Shown one piece after another: positions 38,610 to 47,220 of a DNA stretch of 64,000 nt. Under the pieces are notes generated by a model. The model worked only from the letters and a program-made list of their open reading frames with translations, was not told the origin of the DNA and did not search any database. The number at the start of each line of letters is the position of its first letter. Position 1 is the first letter of the stretch. Source of the DNA: DASRDR01 sp035550795. Its GTDB lineage: Bacteria; Methylomirabilota; Methylomirabilia; Rokubacteriales; DASRDR01. A program made the translations under genes and the position numbers. The stretch lies in assembly GCA_035550795.1 (NCBI GenBank), contig DASZOL010000107.1, positions 13,874-77,873 on the forward strand, read 5' to 3'.

Positions 38610-39919
38610 CGTGGCTCCGCCCGGATCGGCGCCGGAGCGGGACGCCTGTCCGGGCCCGGGAGAAGGTGAAGCAATGTCCGCCCGAGCGCGGCGGCGAACG
38701 CCAGGCTTCCCGTCGCCACCGTCACGCCCCCGACCGCGACGAGCGGGCGCGTCCCCGCGGCGACCGCCAGGGCGAGCACGAGCATGCCGGCCGTCAGGAG
38801 ACCGTAGGCCAGGCGTTCGGCGGCCGGCCAGGAGAGCTGCGCCACCATCGGCACCGGCACGCGGCCGGCGCGCGGCGCGTAGACGCGATACCAGACCAGA
38901 AACGGCACGATCTTGAGCATCATCCCCACGATCGTCAGCGACACCCATCCGCCGAGGGCGAGAATGGCGTACGCGGTTGCCACGCGCGGACCGCCTCCGG
39001 CGCCCCCCAGGAGGACGGCACCCAGCGCGGCCGCCGGCAGGAGATACGCCGTCCCCGTGAGCGCGAAGCGCAACCCGCAGTCGAGGGTCGGGCGCTTCCG
39101 GCGCCGCGCGAAGCTGACGACCCAGGTCGCATGGACCCCGAGCGCCGCGGCCACCGCGGCGGCGCCCGGTATCAGGAGCGCGGCGCGGCCGAGGAGCAGC
39201 CCCGCCACCAGCGCTGGCACACCCAGACCGAGCCCCCAGAGCTGGACGCGCCTGCCGCGTCCGCCCGGCTCCGGCGCGAGCAGGAACATCGGGAAGACGC
39301 GCGCCGCCACGCCCAGGATCATCGGGGCGATCCAGCCGAGGAGCGCCAGGTGGACGTGAGCATGCACCGCCAAGAGGAGACCCCCCGGGAACACGTCGCG
39401 ACCGTGAGTGGCGGCCAGCGTGACCCCGAACCCGACCGTCAGCGTGAGCCCGGCGAGGCCGAGCGCAAGCGCCCGGGCCGTGAACGTCCACCGGGCCAGC
39501 GTCCGCAGACTCAGCGCGACGTTGAGCACGTGGCACAGGGCGCCCGCGCCCACCAGGGCGGCCGCCCACGCGAGGCCCGCCCATCGGCCGGTCCAGAAGT
39601 GGCTGACCATGCCGACGATTCCCGCCACGAGCCCCGCCAGCTGCCAGCGCGCCAGACGCTCGCTCCAGAGCGGCCGCTCGATGGCGACCGGGATCAGTTG
39701 ATAGCTCGCCCCCATGATTGCCAGCGTGATCCACCCGAGCGCGACGACGTGCGCGAGAGCGAGGAGCCGTGGGTGATAGTAGTGCCCCGTCAGCTCGGCG
39801 CCGAGGGCAGGAAGCGCGAGTGCGGCCAGCACGAACGCCAGCGCGGCCGCGCCGAGGTAGGCGAGCGGCAGCGTCACCGACGGACGGGCCGCGGCCCCCT
39901 GACCCGGAAGCGGGATCAC
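38606..39919 (-). CDS. NnrS-like polytopic membrane protein 1
   Basis: A 437-residue protein with about 12 transmembrane helices. Conserved His positions occur in YYHPRLLALAHVVALGWITL and LLAVHAHVHLALLGWIAPMI, like NnrS/heme-copper-related proteins linked to nitric oxide stress. It begins at a GTG that overlaps the DUF2249 stop (GTGA) and its own stop overlaps the radical SAM start (ATGA). The longer open frame upstream is out of frame with the neighbour and not real. NnrS proteins are thought to ease NO damage to iron; the exact reaction is unknown. Confidence 0.75.
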   Translation of the reverse strand: MIPLPGQGAAARPSVTLPLAYLGAAALAFVLAALALPALGAELTGHYYHPRLLALAHVVALGWITLAIMGASYQLIPVAIERPLWSERLARWQLAGLVAGIVGMVSHFWTGRWAGLAWAAALVGAGALCHVLNVALSLRTLARWTFTARALALGLAGLTLTVGFGVTLAATHGRDVFPGGLLLAVHAHVHLALLGWIAPMILGVAARVFPMFLLAPEPGGRGRRVQLWGLGLGVPALVAGLLLGRAALLIPGAAAVAAALGVHATWVVSFARRRKRPTLDCGLRFALTGTAYLLPAAALGAVLLGGAGGGPRVATAYAILALGGWVSLTIVGMMLKIVPFLVWYRVYAPRAGRVPVPMVAQLSWPAAERLAYGLLTAGMLVLALAVAAGTRPLVAVGGVTVATGSLAFAAALGRTLLHLLPGPDRRPAPAPIRAEPR

Positions 39920-40458
39920 GCCCGCGCGCTTTCCCGCCAGATCGTGATTCGCACCAGCCCCGGCTCCAGCTCCTCCGTCGCGTGGCGGAAGCCGCGCTCG
40001 TCGAGCTGCGGGTACAGGAACAGCGGGCGGCGATCGTGGATCACATCGAGCCGGTCCCCCGCGCCGAGCCGTTCGAGGGCCTCCAGGATCCGCACCATGG
40101 GCCAGGGCGGCTCGACGCCGCGAACGTCGAGGTGGACGGCGCCGCGCAGACCGTGCGCGGGGGGCCCGGCACCTGGCGCCGACGTCGGCCCCTGGTCCGA
40201 CGTCGCGGCCGACGCCTGACGGTAGAACCACACCCACCAGTCACCCGGCGCCCGGTGCTCGGCGCGGTGGGCGAACCCTCGCGCTCCAAGCACCTTGTAG
40301 AGCGGCAGGGGCTCGAACGGGACGTGCAGGACGAGCGCCTCGTCCGGACCCAGCTCTCCGACGGCTGCGAGGATCCGCTGAAACGGCTCGGCGCCCTGTT
40401 CGATGTCCTCCCGGACGTCGAGGTGCCGCTCCCCCGCGAAGCGGGCCGGCGAGGTCAC
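39916..40458 (-). CDS. Tandem DUF2249 protein
   Basis: A 180-residue cytosolic protein with two DUF2249 (TusA/SirA-like fold) repeats: HLDVREDIEQGAEPFQRILAA with ALVLHVPFEPLPLYKVLG, and HLDVRGVEPPWPMVRILEAL with RLDVIHDRRPLFLYPQLDERG. These domains are common beside hemerythrin, ScdA and denitrification genes. The GTG start overlaps the ScdA-N-like stop, and the stop overlaps the next gene, both by GTGA. Role: probably a small carrier or regulator in NO/iron stress, by context. Confidence 0.85.
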   Translation of the reverse strand: MTSPARFAGERHLDVREDIEQGAEPFQRILAAVGELGPDEALVLHVPFEPLPLYKVLGARGFAHRAEHRAPGDWWVWFYRQASAATSDQGPTSAPGAGPPAHGLRGAVHLDVRGVEPPWPMVRILEALERLGAGDRLDVIHDRRPLFLYPQLDERGFRHATEELEPGLVRITIWRESARA

Positions 40459-40727
40459 GGCGCCGTCTCCTGGCCGCCGCCGAGCGCCTCCAGCACGGTC
40501 TCGACGGAGACCCCGGCGGACGCGGCCGCCTGAGAGAGCGTCAACCGCCCGCCGCAGCAGGTATCGATGCCCAGCCCCCGAAGGATCTCGGCTGCACGCG
40601 GCGACCACTTCACCGCGCCCTCGACGGTCTCCCCGGAGGCGATGGTCCGACGGCCCACCGGGCGCTCCACCGCCCCCGGATCGGCAGTCGCCGCGTGCTT
40701 GCACCCGCATCCGCATGTCTCACCCAT
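40455..40727 (-). CDS. ScdA N-terminal-like (DUF542) iron-centre repair protein
   Basis: A 90-residue protein with the DUF542/ScdA-N motif GIDTCCGGRLTLSQAA after SPRAAEILRGL. Full ScdA/YtfE/RIC proteins repair Fe-S clusters damaged by NO and carry a hemerythrin-like di-iron domain; this copy has only the N-terminal domain. A CGCGC cluster (MGETCGCGCKH) near the start could bind metal. Its promoter region holds the palindrome at 40777. It heads a four-gene overlapping set with DUF2249, NnrS-like 1 and radical SAM. Confidence 0.85.
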   Translation of the reverse strand: MGETCGCGCKHAATADPGAVERPVGRRTIASGETVEGAVKWSPRAAEILRGLGIDTCCGGRLTLSQAAASAGVSVETVLEALGGGQETAP

Positions 40728-40749
40728 GGACCCGCCCTCCTCACGGCCG

Positions 40750-40792
40750 AGCTTACGTCGCCCGGGTCCACCCCCCTATGACCCGCGTCATA
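40750..40792 (-). promoter_or_regulatory. CRP-geometry operator and -10 box before the ScdA-N gene
   Basis: On the minus strand TATGACGCGGGTCATA (40792-40777) is followed after 21 bases by TAAGCT (40755-40750). The palindrome is TATGA-N6-TCATA, the exact spacing of a CRP box (TGTGA-N6-TCACA), and lies 32 bases centre-to-centre from the -10 box, as in class II activation centred near -41.5. It overlaps the stop of the upstream NnrS-like gene, so an internal promoter probably drives the ScdA-N gene 49 bases away. Confidence 0.65.
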
Positions 40793-41975
40793 GAGCAGCC
40801 CTTCGGCGGCTAGCGCCGAGGAACCCTGCTCCCAGACAGGCCAGCGCCATCCACACGAGGACGCCCGAGAACGGGACGAGCGGGAGGACGGCCGCCAGGC
40901 CGTAGTCGGCCAGAGCCTCCGCAGTCCGGAGGAGCACACCCGCGAGAAGCGTCCAGAATGCGAGCCCGCGCAGTCTCGGCCACGGAAGAGCCACGCCCTC
41001 CAGTACCGGAATCAGCCGGAGCCCCATTCCCACCACCATGGAGGTGAGGAAGCCGACCGTCACGAGATGGCGGAGAGCGTCAGCGAGCAGGCTCAGCGGG
41101 GCCCCCGTCCACGCCATGGCCGCGGCGCCCGCCGACCCCGCCGCGGCGACGGCCGCCGCCAGCATCGCCATCCGGAAGAGCCGCGTCTCGGGCCCGCCGC
41201 GGTCCAGCAGCGGCAGAGCGCCCGGGGCGCGCCGGAAGGCTCCGCCGCTCAGCGCCAGCGCGGCCACCGTCCCCAGGGCGACGGCCTCGCCAGCACGCTC
41301 GAGCGCGACGCCCGTCGCGCCGGACCAGGGTCCGGCGGAGCCCAGGCTCGCGAGGACCACGCCCAGCCCGAGCGCCCCCGGCGCCAACCGCGCCAAGACG
41401 TCGGGGATCCTCCATCGCGCAACGAGCATGGGGCCGGCCCGCAGCACGACCCCCACGATCCATCCCACGACACCGCCATAGACCGCCATCGCGTGGGCCG
41501 CCCGCATCCCGCCGACGTGCGGGCCGCCGGGCGCAGGGCTCCACGCGCGGAGGCCCGCCTCGAGAACGAGCGCAGCGACGAGCCACGCCGTGGCCACGGT
41601 CAGGTGCGCCCGCGCGAGCCGGAGGTGCGGCGCCGGGAGGGCCCGCGCCACCCAGGCGCCGAAGCAGCCGAAGGCGAGCCCCTGGAGCAGCGCGGCCCCC
41701 ACCACGGGTGCCGTCATGCCCGCGGCGGTGCCCCCGATGCGCAGCAGCAATCCGGCGCCGAGCGCGGCCGCCAGCCACGGCGTCTGCGACGCCGCGGCCA
41801 CCGGTCGGCCCGCGAACCGGGGCACGAGGTGATGGGCCACGCCGACGATCAGCGTGCCGAAGAACCCGAAGACCTGGAGATGGGCATGCAGCCACACGTG
41901 CTCGGCCGGGATGGGGCCTCCATCCCAGTAGAGCCGCACCAGCATCCAGATGCCGAGTGGCGTGCCAGCCAGCAA
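40788..41975 (-). CDS. NnrS-like polytopic membrane protein 2
   Basis: A membrane protein of about 395 residues or more with some 12 helices. EHVWLHAHLQVFGFFGTLIVGVAHHLVPRF supplies the His-rich first helices (cited here in parts: VWLHAHLQVFG, GVAHHLVPRF), typical of NnrS-like proteins. The annotated TTG start at 41975 is probably late: the frame stays open and family-like upstream (SARELPVYRPFARLALAVG) back to a TAG at 42092, with only CTG codons (42050, 42062) as possible starts. The true start is therefore uncertain. It follows the c'-like cytochrome gene directly. Confidence 0.7.
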   Translation of the reverse strand: MLAGTPLGIWMLVRLYWDGGPIPAEHVWLHAHLQVFGFFGTLIVGVAHHLVPRFAGRPVAAASQTPWLAAALGAGLLLRIGGTAAGMTAPVVGAALLQGLAFGCFGAWVARALPAPHLRLARAHLTVATAWLVAALVLEAGLRAWSPAPGGPHVGGMRAAHAMAVYGGVVGWIVGVVLRAGPMLVARWRIPDVLARLAPGALGLGVVLASLGSAGPWSGATGVALERAGEAVALGTVAALALSGGAFRRAPGALPLLDRGGPETRLFRMAMLAAAVAAAGSAGAAAMAWTGAPLSLLADALRHLVTVGFLTSMVVGMGLRLIPVLEGVALPWPRLRGLAFWTLLAGVLLRTAEALADYGLAAVLPLVPFSGVLVWMALACLGAGFLGASRRRAAL

Positions 41976-42089
41976 CCCGACCGCCAGGGCGAGCCGCGCG
42001 AACGGCCGGTAGACGGGCAGCTCCCGGGCCGACGAAGCCGGGCCGGACAGGATCGAGGGCAGGACGGGCCGCCCGGTGCGCCGCGGTGG

Positions 42090-42554
42090 CTACCGGCCCT
42101 CGTCGAGCCGGTACAGAGCGTGGCAGGCCACGCAGTTCCCCGTCACCGCCGCCAGGCTACGGATCGCGTCCTCGCGCGTGCCCCCGCCCCTGATCCGGTC
42201 CGCGAGGTCGTCGAACGCCCGGTGGGTCTGGAGACCAAGCTCGCGAAAGGCGGGCAGGAGCTGCTGCATCATCGCCGGGTCCATCTCGACGGCCATCGCG
42301 GTGCCGGCGGCCCGGGCGGCCGTCTCGACGGCGGCCAGGTCGTTCGCGGCCACGCCGCGAAGAATGCCGTGGACGGACTCGAGCATGTGCCGCATCTCGG
42401 CGAGGACCTTGTCGCGACCCTGGGGCGGCAGCGTGAGCCGCTGTCGCGTGTCTCCGGAGGGCTGGCCGCGCCCGGGCGCGGCCACGGTCAGCAGGAGACC
42501 CAGCACCACGAGCACCGCGGCGCCCGCCCGCGAGGCGACTGCACCATGTCGCAT
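42090..42554 (-). CDS. Exported c'-like monoheme cytochrome
   Basis: A 154-residue protein with a signal peptide (hydrophobic about residues 8-28, then GRGQPSGD) and a single heme c motif at the C-terminus, GNCVACHALYRL, in a mostly helical body (VLAEMRHMLESVHGILRG). A C-terminal CxxCH in a four-helix bundle is the cytochrome c' arrangement; c' proteins bind NO. AGGGAGGGAGG stands 5 bases before the ATG. It may donate electrons to, or buffer NO for, the nearby NO reductase-like complex. Confidence 0.8.
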   Translation of the reverse strand: MRHGAVASRAGAAVLVVLGLLLTVAAPGRGQPSGDTRQRLTLPPQGRDKVLAEMRHMLESVHGILRGVAANDLAAVETAARAAGTAMAVEMDPAMMQQLLPAFRELGLQTHRAFDDLADRIRGGGTREDAIRSLAAVTGNCVACHALYRLDEGR

Positions 42555-42587
42555 CCCGTCCTCCCTCCCTGACGTCACGCCAGCCGT

Positions 42588-43178
42588 CTACGCGACGGTC
42601 TGGCCCTGAATGGACGAGGGGTACATGCGCGGAATCACGAGCGTGAGCACCGTCGCCGCCGCCACCGCGAGGGCGGTGCCCACGAGCAGGAGCGTCCAGG
42701 TGTTCGGTCTCATGGCGCCCAGGGCAACGATCAGGAAGAGTAGCGGCAGGTCCAGATAGTGCGTGAAGGTCGGGAGCTGCTCCCGCCGCGCCCGCTCGAG
42801 CTCCCGCGTGAAGCCCCCCTGCTCCAGGGCTGCGGCCGTCAGTCGCCGAAGGCGCATGAAGTACAGCCGCGTGATCGTGTTGCCCTCGATGAACTCGAAC
42901 CCGAACAGGGCCAGCATGCCTGCCAGCCACGGCATCCCCAAGAACGCCCAGCCGCCGTAGACCGTCACGATCAACCAGGTGCCGGAACCCAGCAGGAGCA
43001 GGGCTCCCGGCACGACGAGGCCGTCATAGAATACCGCGATCTGCCGGACGCTCTCGGCGAAGAGCGGAAGGTCGCGAACCTGACGTGACCGCAGATCGGC
43101 ATACCAGACGCCGATCAAGCCGGCGCCCATCAGCGTCAGCCCGAGAAGGTGGACAAACCTCAGGATGGGGTAGGCCAT
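42588..43178 (-). CDS. DUF2269-type membrane protein
   Basis: A 196-residue integral membrane protein with about five helices. MAYPILRFVHLLGLTLMGAG and GTWLIVTVYGGWAFLGMPWL match DUF2269-like proteins of unknown function found near oxidase genes. One His sits in the first helix. GGAGG lies 6 bases before the ATG. It is part of the NO island, between the hypothetical 201-residue protein and the c'-like cytochrome. Confidence 0.65.
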   Translation of the reverse strand: MAYPILRFVHLLGLTLMGAGLIGVWYADLRSRQVRDLPLFAESVRQIAVFYDGLVVPGALLLLGSGTWLIVTVYGGWAFLGMPWLAGMLALFGFEFIEGNTITRLYFMRLRRLTAAALEQGGFTRELERARREQLPTFTHYLDLPLLFLIVALGAMRPNTWTLLLVGTALAVAAATVLTLVIPRMYPSSIQGQTVA

Positions 43179-43217
43179 CGCACGCCTCCGGCTTGGGCCG
43201 CGCCGTCGACCCCCCCC

Positions 43218-43823
43218 TCAGCGATGCCCTCGCAGGATCAGCGCCTGCCGGTCCGACAGCTCCAGCAGGAGGACCTGCCTCGACTTGACCTCCAGCTCCG
43301 CCACCAGGCGCCGCCCGGGCGGCGATGTCGCATCGCTCCGGACCGGTGCCCCGCCGGCCTCGGCGAGCGCCGCGTCGAGGACATGATGGCCCAGCGGGAT
43401 GACGAGCTCCTCGTACACGAACGTCGGCCCGTCGTGGCGGAGGCCGCTCGGCCGGTACGTCCTCTCGAGGAGGCGCCCGTCGTCCAGCGTGATGCGGACG
43501 ACCGTGTCACGGCGGGGTGTGCTCGCGCCGCTCTGGCCAGCCTGGGGCCGCATGTGCCGGGGGAGCTTCTCGATCTCCTCCCGCGACAGCGCGGTTCCCG
43601 CCTCCACGGGCGCGGAGACGTGCTTGAAGGCCACCTTCAGCAGGGCGAGGTCGGGCGGTGTGGCGGTCCATGGGAACGCCGAAAAGGCCGCCAGCCCCGA
43701 AGCGACCGCCAGGAAGAGGAGGATGAACCCGGCGAGCCGCCCCGGGCCGGGCCGGCGGCCCTCCAGCACCGGCAGCCCGGCCGGCCCTGACTCGGGCGAT
43801 GCGGAGGAGAACAGTGTCGTCAC
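43218..43823 (-). CDS. Single-span membrane protein of unknown function
   Basis: A 201-residue protein with one transmembrane segment (about residues 29-50, GFILLFLAVASGLAAF) and an external or periplasmic beta-rich domain (VVRITLDDGRLLERTYRPSG, LVAELEVKSRQVLLLEL). No family recognised. The GTG start overlaps the cytochrome b fusion stop (GTGA), so it is translationally coupled and may be a subunit of that complex. Confidence 0.65.
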   Translation of the reverse strand: MTTLFSSASPESGPAGLPVLEGRRPGPGRLAGFILLFLAVASGLAAFSAFPWTATPPDLALLKVAFKHVSAPVEAGTALSREEIEKLPRHMRPQAGQSGASTPRRDTVVRITLDDGRLLERTYRPSGLRHDGPTFVYEELVIPLGHHVLDAALAEAGGAPVRSDATSPPGRRLVAELEVKSRQVLLLELSDRQALILRGHR

Positions 43824-45454
43824 GCCGCGAGGCTCCGCTCGAACGCCGCGAGGTCACGGAGAAAGCGGTCCACCTCCACCGGTGCGTACCAGCGGACGAC
43901 GAGCCGCCCCTCGGGCAGGGTCTTGATGGACGGGAGGCGTCGCCCCGAGAGTCGCTCGGCCAGCCACTGGCTCCCCTCACGGGCGGAGCAGTTCTCGGGC
44001 ACGCACCCGGCCACGAACACGCCGCGCGCCCCGGCGCTGAGCGTCTTCGTGATCATCTCGGGATGCAGCATGCCCACGCACGGGAGCCCCATCACCGTGG
44101 CGCCCGGCACACCGGCCAGGCTCCCGTCCGGCGCGAGGGCCTCCCCGAGGCGGCCCATGAGCCGGCATGCGTAGACGACGACCGGCGGCCCCTCCCCTGC
44201 CGCCGAGGCGGCGCGGAGGCGCCACGTGACGGCCTCGCCGAGCACGCTCACTGGCTGGTCGCCGAGGAGAATGCCCGCCGAGTCGCAGGCGCCGACGCAG
44301 ATCCCGCACCCTACGCACTTCGCCGGGTTGACGACCGCCACCTGCTTGTAGCGCCCCCCTTCCTGGCGCGGAACCATGACGATGGCCTCGTACGGGCAGT
44401 CCTTCCAGCAGCGCGTGCAGCCGGTGCACGCGGGGTTGTCGACGCGCGCCCGGGCCGGCGCCGGTCCGCGCAGCACCCACGGGAGCGTGACGGCCACGAG
44501 CCCGGCGCCGAAGGTGAGCGCCCAGCCGACCCTGGGGTCGAGCCTCGTGAGCGGGAAGTAGAAGAAGTAGAACCAGTCGATCGGGACGAGGCCCGGCAGG
44601 CGCGACAGGTCGGCCGGGGGCCCCGAGACGGCCGGGCGCACCAGGCTGGCGGCGACGAGCGCCGCCCCCGTGACCCACAGCACCACCCGGGGCGGCATGA
44701 ACCTCGCCCGCGACAGGCGCATGACGTGAAACCAGTAGGCCGCTCCCAGGAGAAACGGAATCGAGATGTGGGCGAAGAGCACGAGGAAGAACAGGAACTT
44801 CTGGATGCGGTCGGAATCCACGAACGTGCGGACGAGCGGCTCGCCGAAGATGGGCAGGACGTCCAGGAGCTTCGCGATCGTCACGGACAGGATCTGGGCC
44901 TGCGCGTCCCAGACGAGCCAGTAGCCGGTGGCGCCCGTCACCCAGACGAGCGAGAGGAGCGCGAGGCCCGAGACCCATCCGATCCAGCGCGCTCCCCAGA
45001 AGCGGTCGTCGAGGAGCATCTTGCACCCGTGGAGCGCCGCCGCCAGGATCGCCGCGTCCGACGCGTAGCGGTGGAGCGACCGCATCAGGGCGCCGATCCC
45101 GACGGGATGAGCCATGATCCCCTCGATCGACCGATGGGCCGCCTCCGTCCCCACCCGGTAGAACACGAAGAGGTAGAGGCCGGTGACGGTGGCGACCGCC
45201 AGCGAGAAGACCGCGATCGTGCCCGAGTGGTAGAGGGGATTCAGGGACGGTGAGACGAGACGGTCGAGGAGCACCTCCACCCACTGGTAGAGAGCGCTGG
45301 CCCCGGCGAGCAGGCGTCGGGGCCAGCGCTCACGGGGGATCGGGCGGGGCGGGAAAGCCAGGAAGGGACGGCGCGGTACCGGCGGCGCCGACATCCCCTC
45401 CGCTGCCCCGGTGATCGGCTCGCTTCGGTCGATCCCGCCGGACAACTCCTTCAC
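43820..45454 (-). CDS. Cytochrome b / 2x[4Fe-4S] / FlpD-like fusion protein
   Basis: A 544-residue fusion. Residues about 50-335 form a cytochrome b N-terminal-type membrane domain with two bis-His heme pairs at the spacing of respiratory cytochrome b (H128/H142, H229/H243). Next is a bacterial ferredoxin-type domain with C343-C346-C349-C353 and C380-C383-C386-C390. From about 424 a FlpD/MvhD-like domain follows (VVVYACRLMGR, LPCVGMLHPEMI, VAGCVPENCS). FlpD/MvhD normally binds a [2Fe-2S] cluster linking hydrogenase and heterodisulfide reductase. Here it could pass electrons between quinone and a soluble donor. The GTG at 45454 overlaps the SCO stop (GTGA); ATG 45394 is the alternative start. 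Confidence 0.85.
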   Translation of the reverse strand: MKELSGGIDRSEPITGAAEGMSAPPVPRRPFLAFPPRPIPRERWPRRLLAGASALYQWVEVLLDRLVSPSLNPLYHSGTIAVFSLAVATVTGLYLFVFYRVGTEAAHRSIEGIMAHPVGIGALMRSLHRYASDAAILAAALHGCKMLLDDRFWGARWIGWVSGLALLSLVWVTGATGYWLVWDAQAQILSVTIAKLLDVLPIFGEPLVRTFVDSDRIQKFLFFLVLFAHISIPFLLGAAYWFHVMRLSRARFMPPRVVLWVTGAALVAASLVRPAVSGPPADLSRLPGLVPIDWFYFFYFPLTRLDPRVGWALTFGAGLVAVTLPWVLRGPAPARARVDNPACTGCTRCWKDCPYEAIVMVPRQEGGRYKQVAVVNPAKCVGCGICVGACDSAGILLGDQPVSVLGEAVTWRLRAASAAGEGPPVVVYACRLMGRLGEALAPDGSLAGVPGATVMGLPCVGMLHPEMITKTLSAGARGVFVAGCVPENCSAREGSQWLAERLSGRRLPSIKTLPEGRLVVRWYAPVEVDRFLRDLAAFERSLAA

Positions 45455-46329
45455 CCCCGCTCCGCCAGGAGGCGCGTCAGGTCCGCCTCGAGGCGCGCCT
45501 CGGGGTGCGCGAGCCCCCGGTAGGTGAACGCAGCACGCCCGGCACGATCGAGTATCACGATCACGTTCTCGTGGGCAAGCTCGCCGTCGGCCAGCCGCAC
45601 AACCTGCACGCGGTGCGCCTCGCCGAGCCGCCGCACGGCCGCCGGGTCGCCCGTCAGGAGATGCCAGCGAGGGCCAAGCCCCCAGCGCGCCGCGTGCTCG
45701 GCCAGGGCCGCCGGCGTGTCCCGCTCGGGATCGAGCGTCACGGCGATGAAGCGTGCGTCCCCGGGCCGGCGCGCTTCGAGCGCCTGCAGCCGTCCGAGGA
45801 GCGCGGGGCAGGTCGCGTGGCAGCTCGCGTAGACGAATGTCAGCACGACGGGGGTCCCGCGCAGCGATTCGGCCGTCACGCGCGCCCCGCGATGGTCGAC
45901 CAGCGAGAACGCCGGTCCCGGCAAGCCGCCCCGGATCGGTGCCGGGAGCGCCGCGGCGGTCGGTGGCACCCCGGACCCCGACACCTCGGCGGTCCCGAGC
46001 AGCCAGAGCGCCAGCGCCAGGAAGAGCGCGGCGGCCGCGGCGACGGCGCCCAGGCCCCGCCGCGATCGAAGAAACGCCCGCAACTCGTCCCCGTAGAAGA
46101 GCCCGACCACCGCGATGAACAGCGGGGGCTGGAGAAGCGCCACGAGCAAGGCGTCCAGCCGGTACCGGCGAGCCTCGGCGTTCCAGCCGAAGCAGGCGGC
46201 GAGCAGGGTGTCGGCCCACGCCCCGAGCCCGGGGCCGACGAGGAGGAAGACGACCATGGCCGAGCCCCACACCAGCGCCGCCAGCACGAGCCCGGGGGCG
46301 AACCCGATGCGGGTCGGCGCCAGGCTCAC
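45451..46329 (-). CDS. SCO1/SenC copper-chaperone protein with N-terminal helices
   Basis: A 292-residue protein. Three hydrophobic segments in the first 115 residues are followed by a thioredoxin-fold SCO domain with the copper-binding CxxxC in FVYASCHATCPALLGRL and a conserved His in GELAHENVIVILDRAG. SCO proteins load the CuA site of subunit II, here at 50381. The GTG start overlaps the ctaB stop (GTGA), and the gene's stop overlaps the cytochrome b fusion start (GTGA). Confidence 0.88.
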   Translation of the reverse strand: MSLAPTRIGFAPGLVLAALVWGSAMVVFLLVGPGLGAWADTLLAACFGWNAEARRYRLDALLVALLQPPLFIAVVGLFYGDELRAFLRSRRGLGAVAAAAALFLALALWLLGTAEVSGSGVPPTAAALPAPIRGGLPGPAFSLVDHRGARVTAESLRGTPVVLTFVYASCHATCPALLGRLQALEARRPGDARFIAVTLDPERDTPAALAEHAARWGLGPRWHLLTGDPAAVRRLGEAHRVQVVRLADGELAHENVIVILDRAGRAAFTYRGLAHPEARLEADLTRLLAERG

Positions 46330-47210
46330 CAACGCCTGATCACCACGTCCAGGGCCACGCCCAGGAAGAGCAGGAGGAGGAAGAGGTTGGACGCGTGGAA
46401 GCTCTGGAGAGCCAGCCGCCGGTCGGTCGGGCGGGCCCGGAGCTGTACCTGGCGGAGCACGAGCAGGCTCCCACCCGCAACAACCCCGAGCGTGAGGTAC
46501 GCCCAGCCCAGGATCCCCAGGGCGAAGGGCAGGATGCTCGCGCCAAGGAGCCCGACCGTGTTCAGGAGGATGCCCCGGACGGCTCCGGCCTCGCCCTTCA
46601 CGACTGGGAGCATGGGGATGCGCGCGCCCGCGTAGTCCTGCTTGTAGGCGATGGCCAGGCTCCAGAAGTGGGAAGGGCTCCAGAAGAAGAGCACGAGCGC
46701 GAAGAGGACGGGCGGCAGGCACAGGTCCGGCCGGGCGGCCGAGCCGCCGGCGAGGACGGCGAAGGAGCCGGCCAGCCCGCCGATCACCACGTTGAGCCAG
46801 GACCGGCGCTTGAGCCAAACCGTGTAGACGACGACGTACGTGAAGGCGCCGAGGAAGACGTGGAGGGCCACCAGCGGGTTGAGCCGCCAGAACGCAAGGC
46901 TCACGCCGGCGCCGACCAGGCCGACCCCGAGGGCGACGATGTGCCACACGTGGCGGATGCGCCCCGACGGCAGCGGCCGCCGCGCGGTCCGCGGCATGCG
47001 CGCGTCCAGGTCACGGTCAAGGACGTGGTTGAGCGCGCCCGCCCCGCCGGCCGCGATCACCGTCGCGACGAACAGGAGCGCGAGTGCCGGCAAAACCGGC
47101 CCACCGGCCGCCGGTCCGGTGGGGAGCGTCGCCAGGTAGCCGAGGACGGCGGCGAGCCCGATGAACGTGCCGACCCGGAGCTTGAGCGACTCGACGTAGG
47201 CCGAGACCAT
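46326..47210 (-). CDS. ctaB: Protoheme IX farnesyltransferase (heme O synthase)
   Basis: A 294-residue UbiA-family membrane enzyme with about eight helices that farnesylates heme b to heme O. The catalytic first Asp-rich motif is NHVLDRDLDARMPRTARRPL; the second is in KQDYAGARIPMLPVV. SPSHFWSLAIAYKQDYAG is typical. GAGGAGG lies 5 bases before the ATG at 47210. Its presence implies the adjacent oxidase uses heme O or A at one site, though many NO reductases use only heme b. Confidence 0.92.
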   Translation of the reverse strand: MVSAYVESLKLRVGTFIGLAAVLGYLATLPTGPAAGGPVLPALALLFVATVIAAGGAGALNHVLDRDLDARMPRTARRPLPSGRIRHVWHIVALGVGLVGAGVSLAFWRLNPLVALHVFLGAFTYVVVYTVWLKRRSWLNVVIGGLAGSFAVLAGGSAARPDLCLPPVLFALVLFFWSPSHFWSLAIAYKQDYAGARIPMLPVVKGEAGAVRGILLNTVGLLGASILPFALGILGWAYLTLGVVAGGSLLVLRQVQLRARPTDRRLALQSFHASNLFLLLLFLGVALDVVIRRW

Positions 47211-47220
47211 CGCGTCCTCC

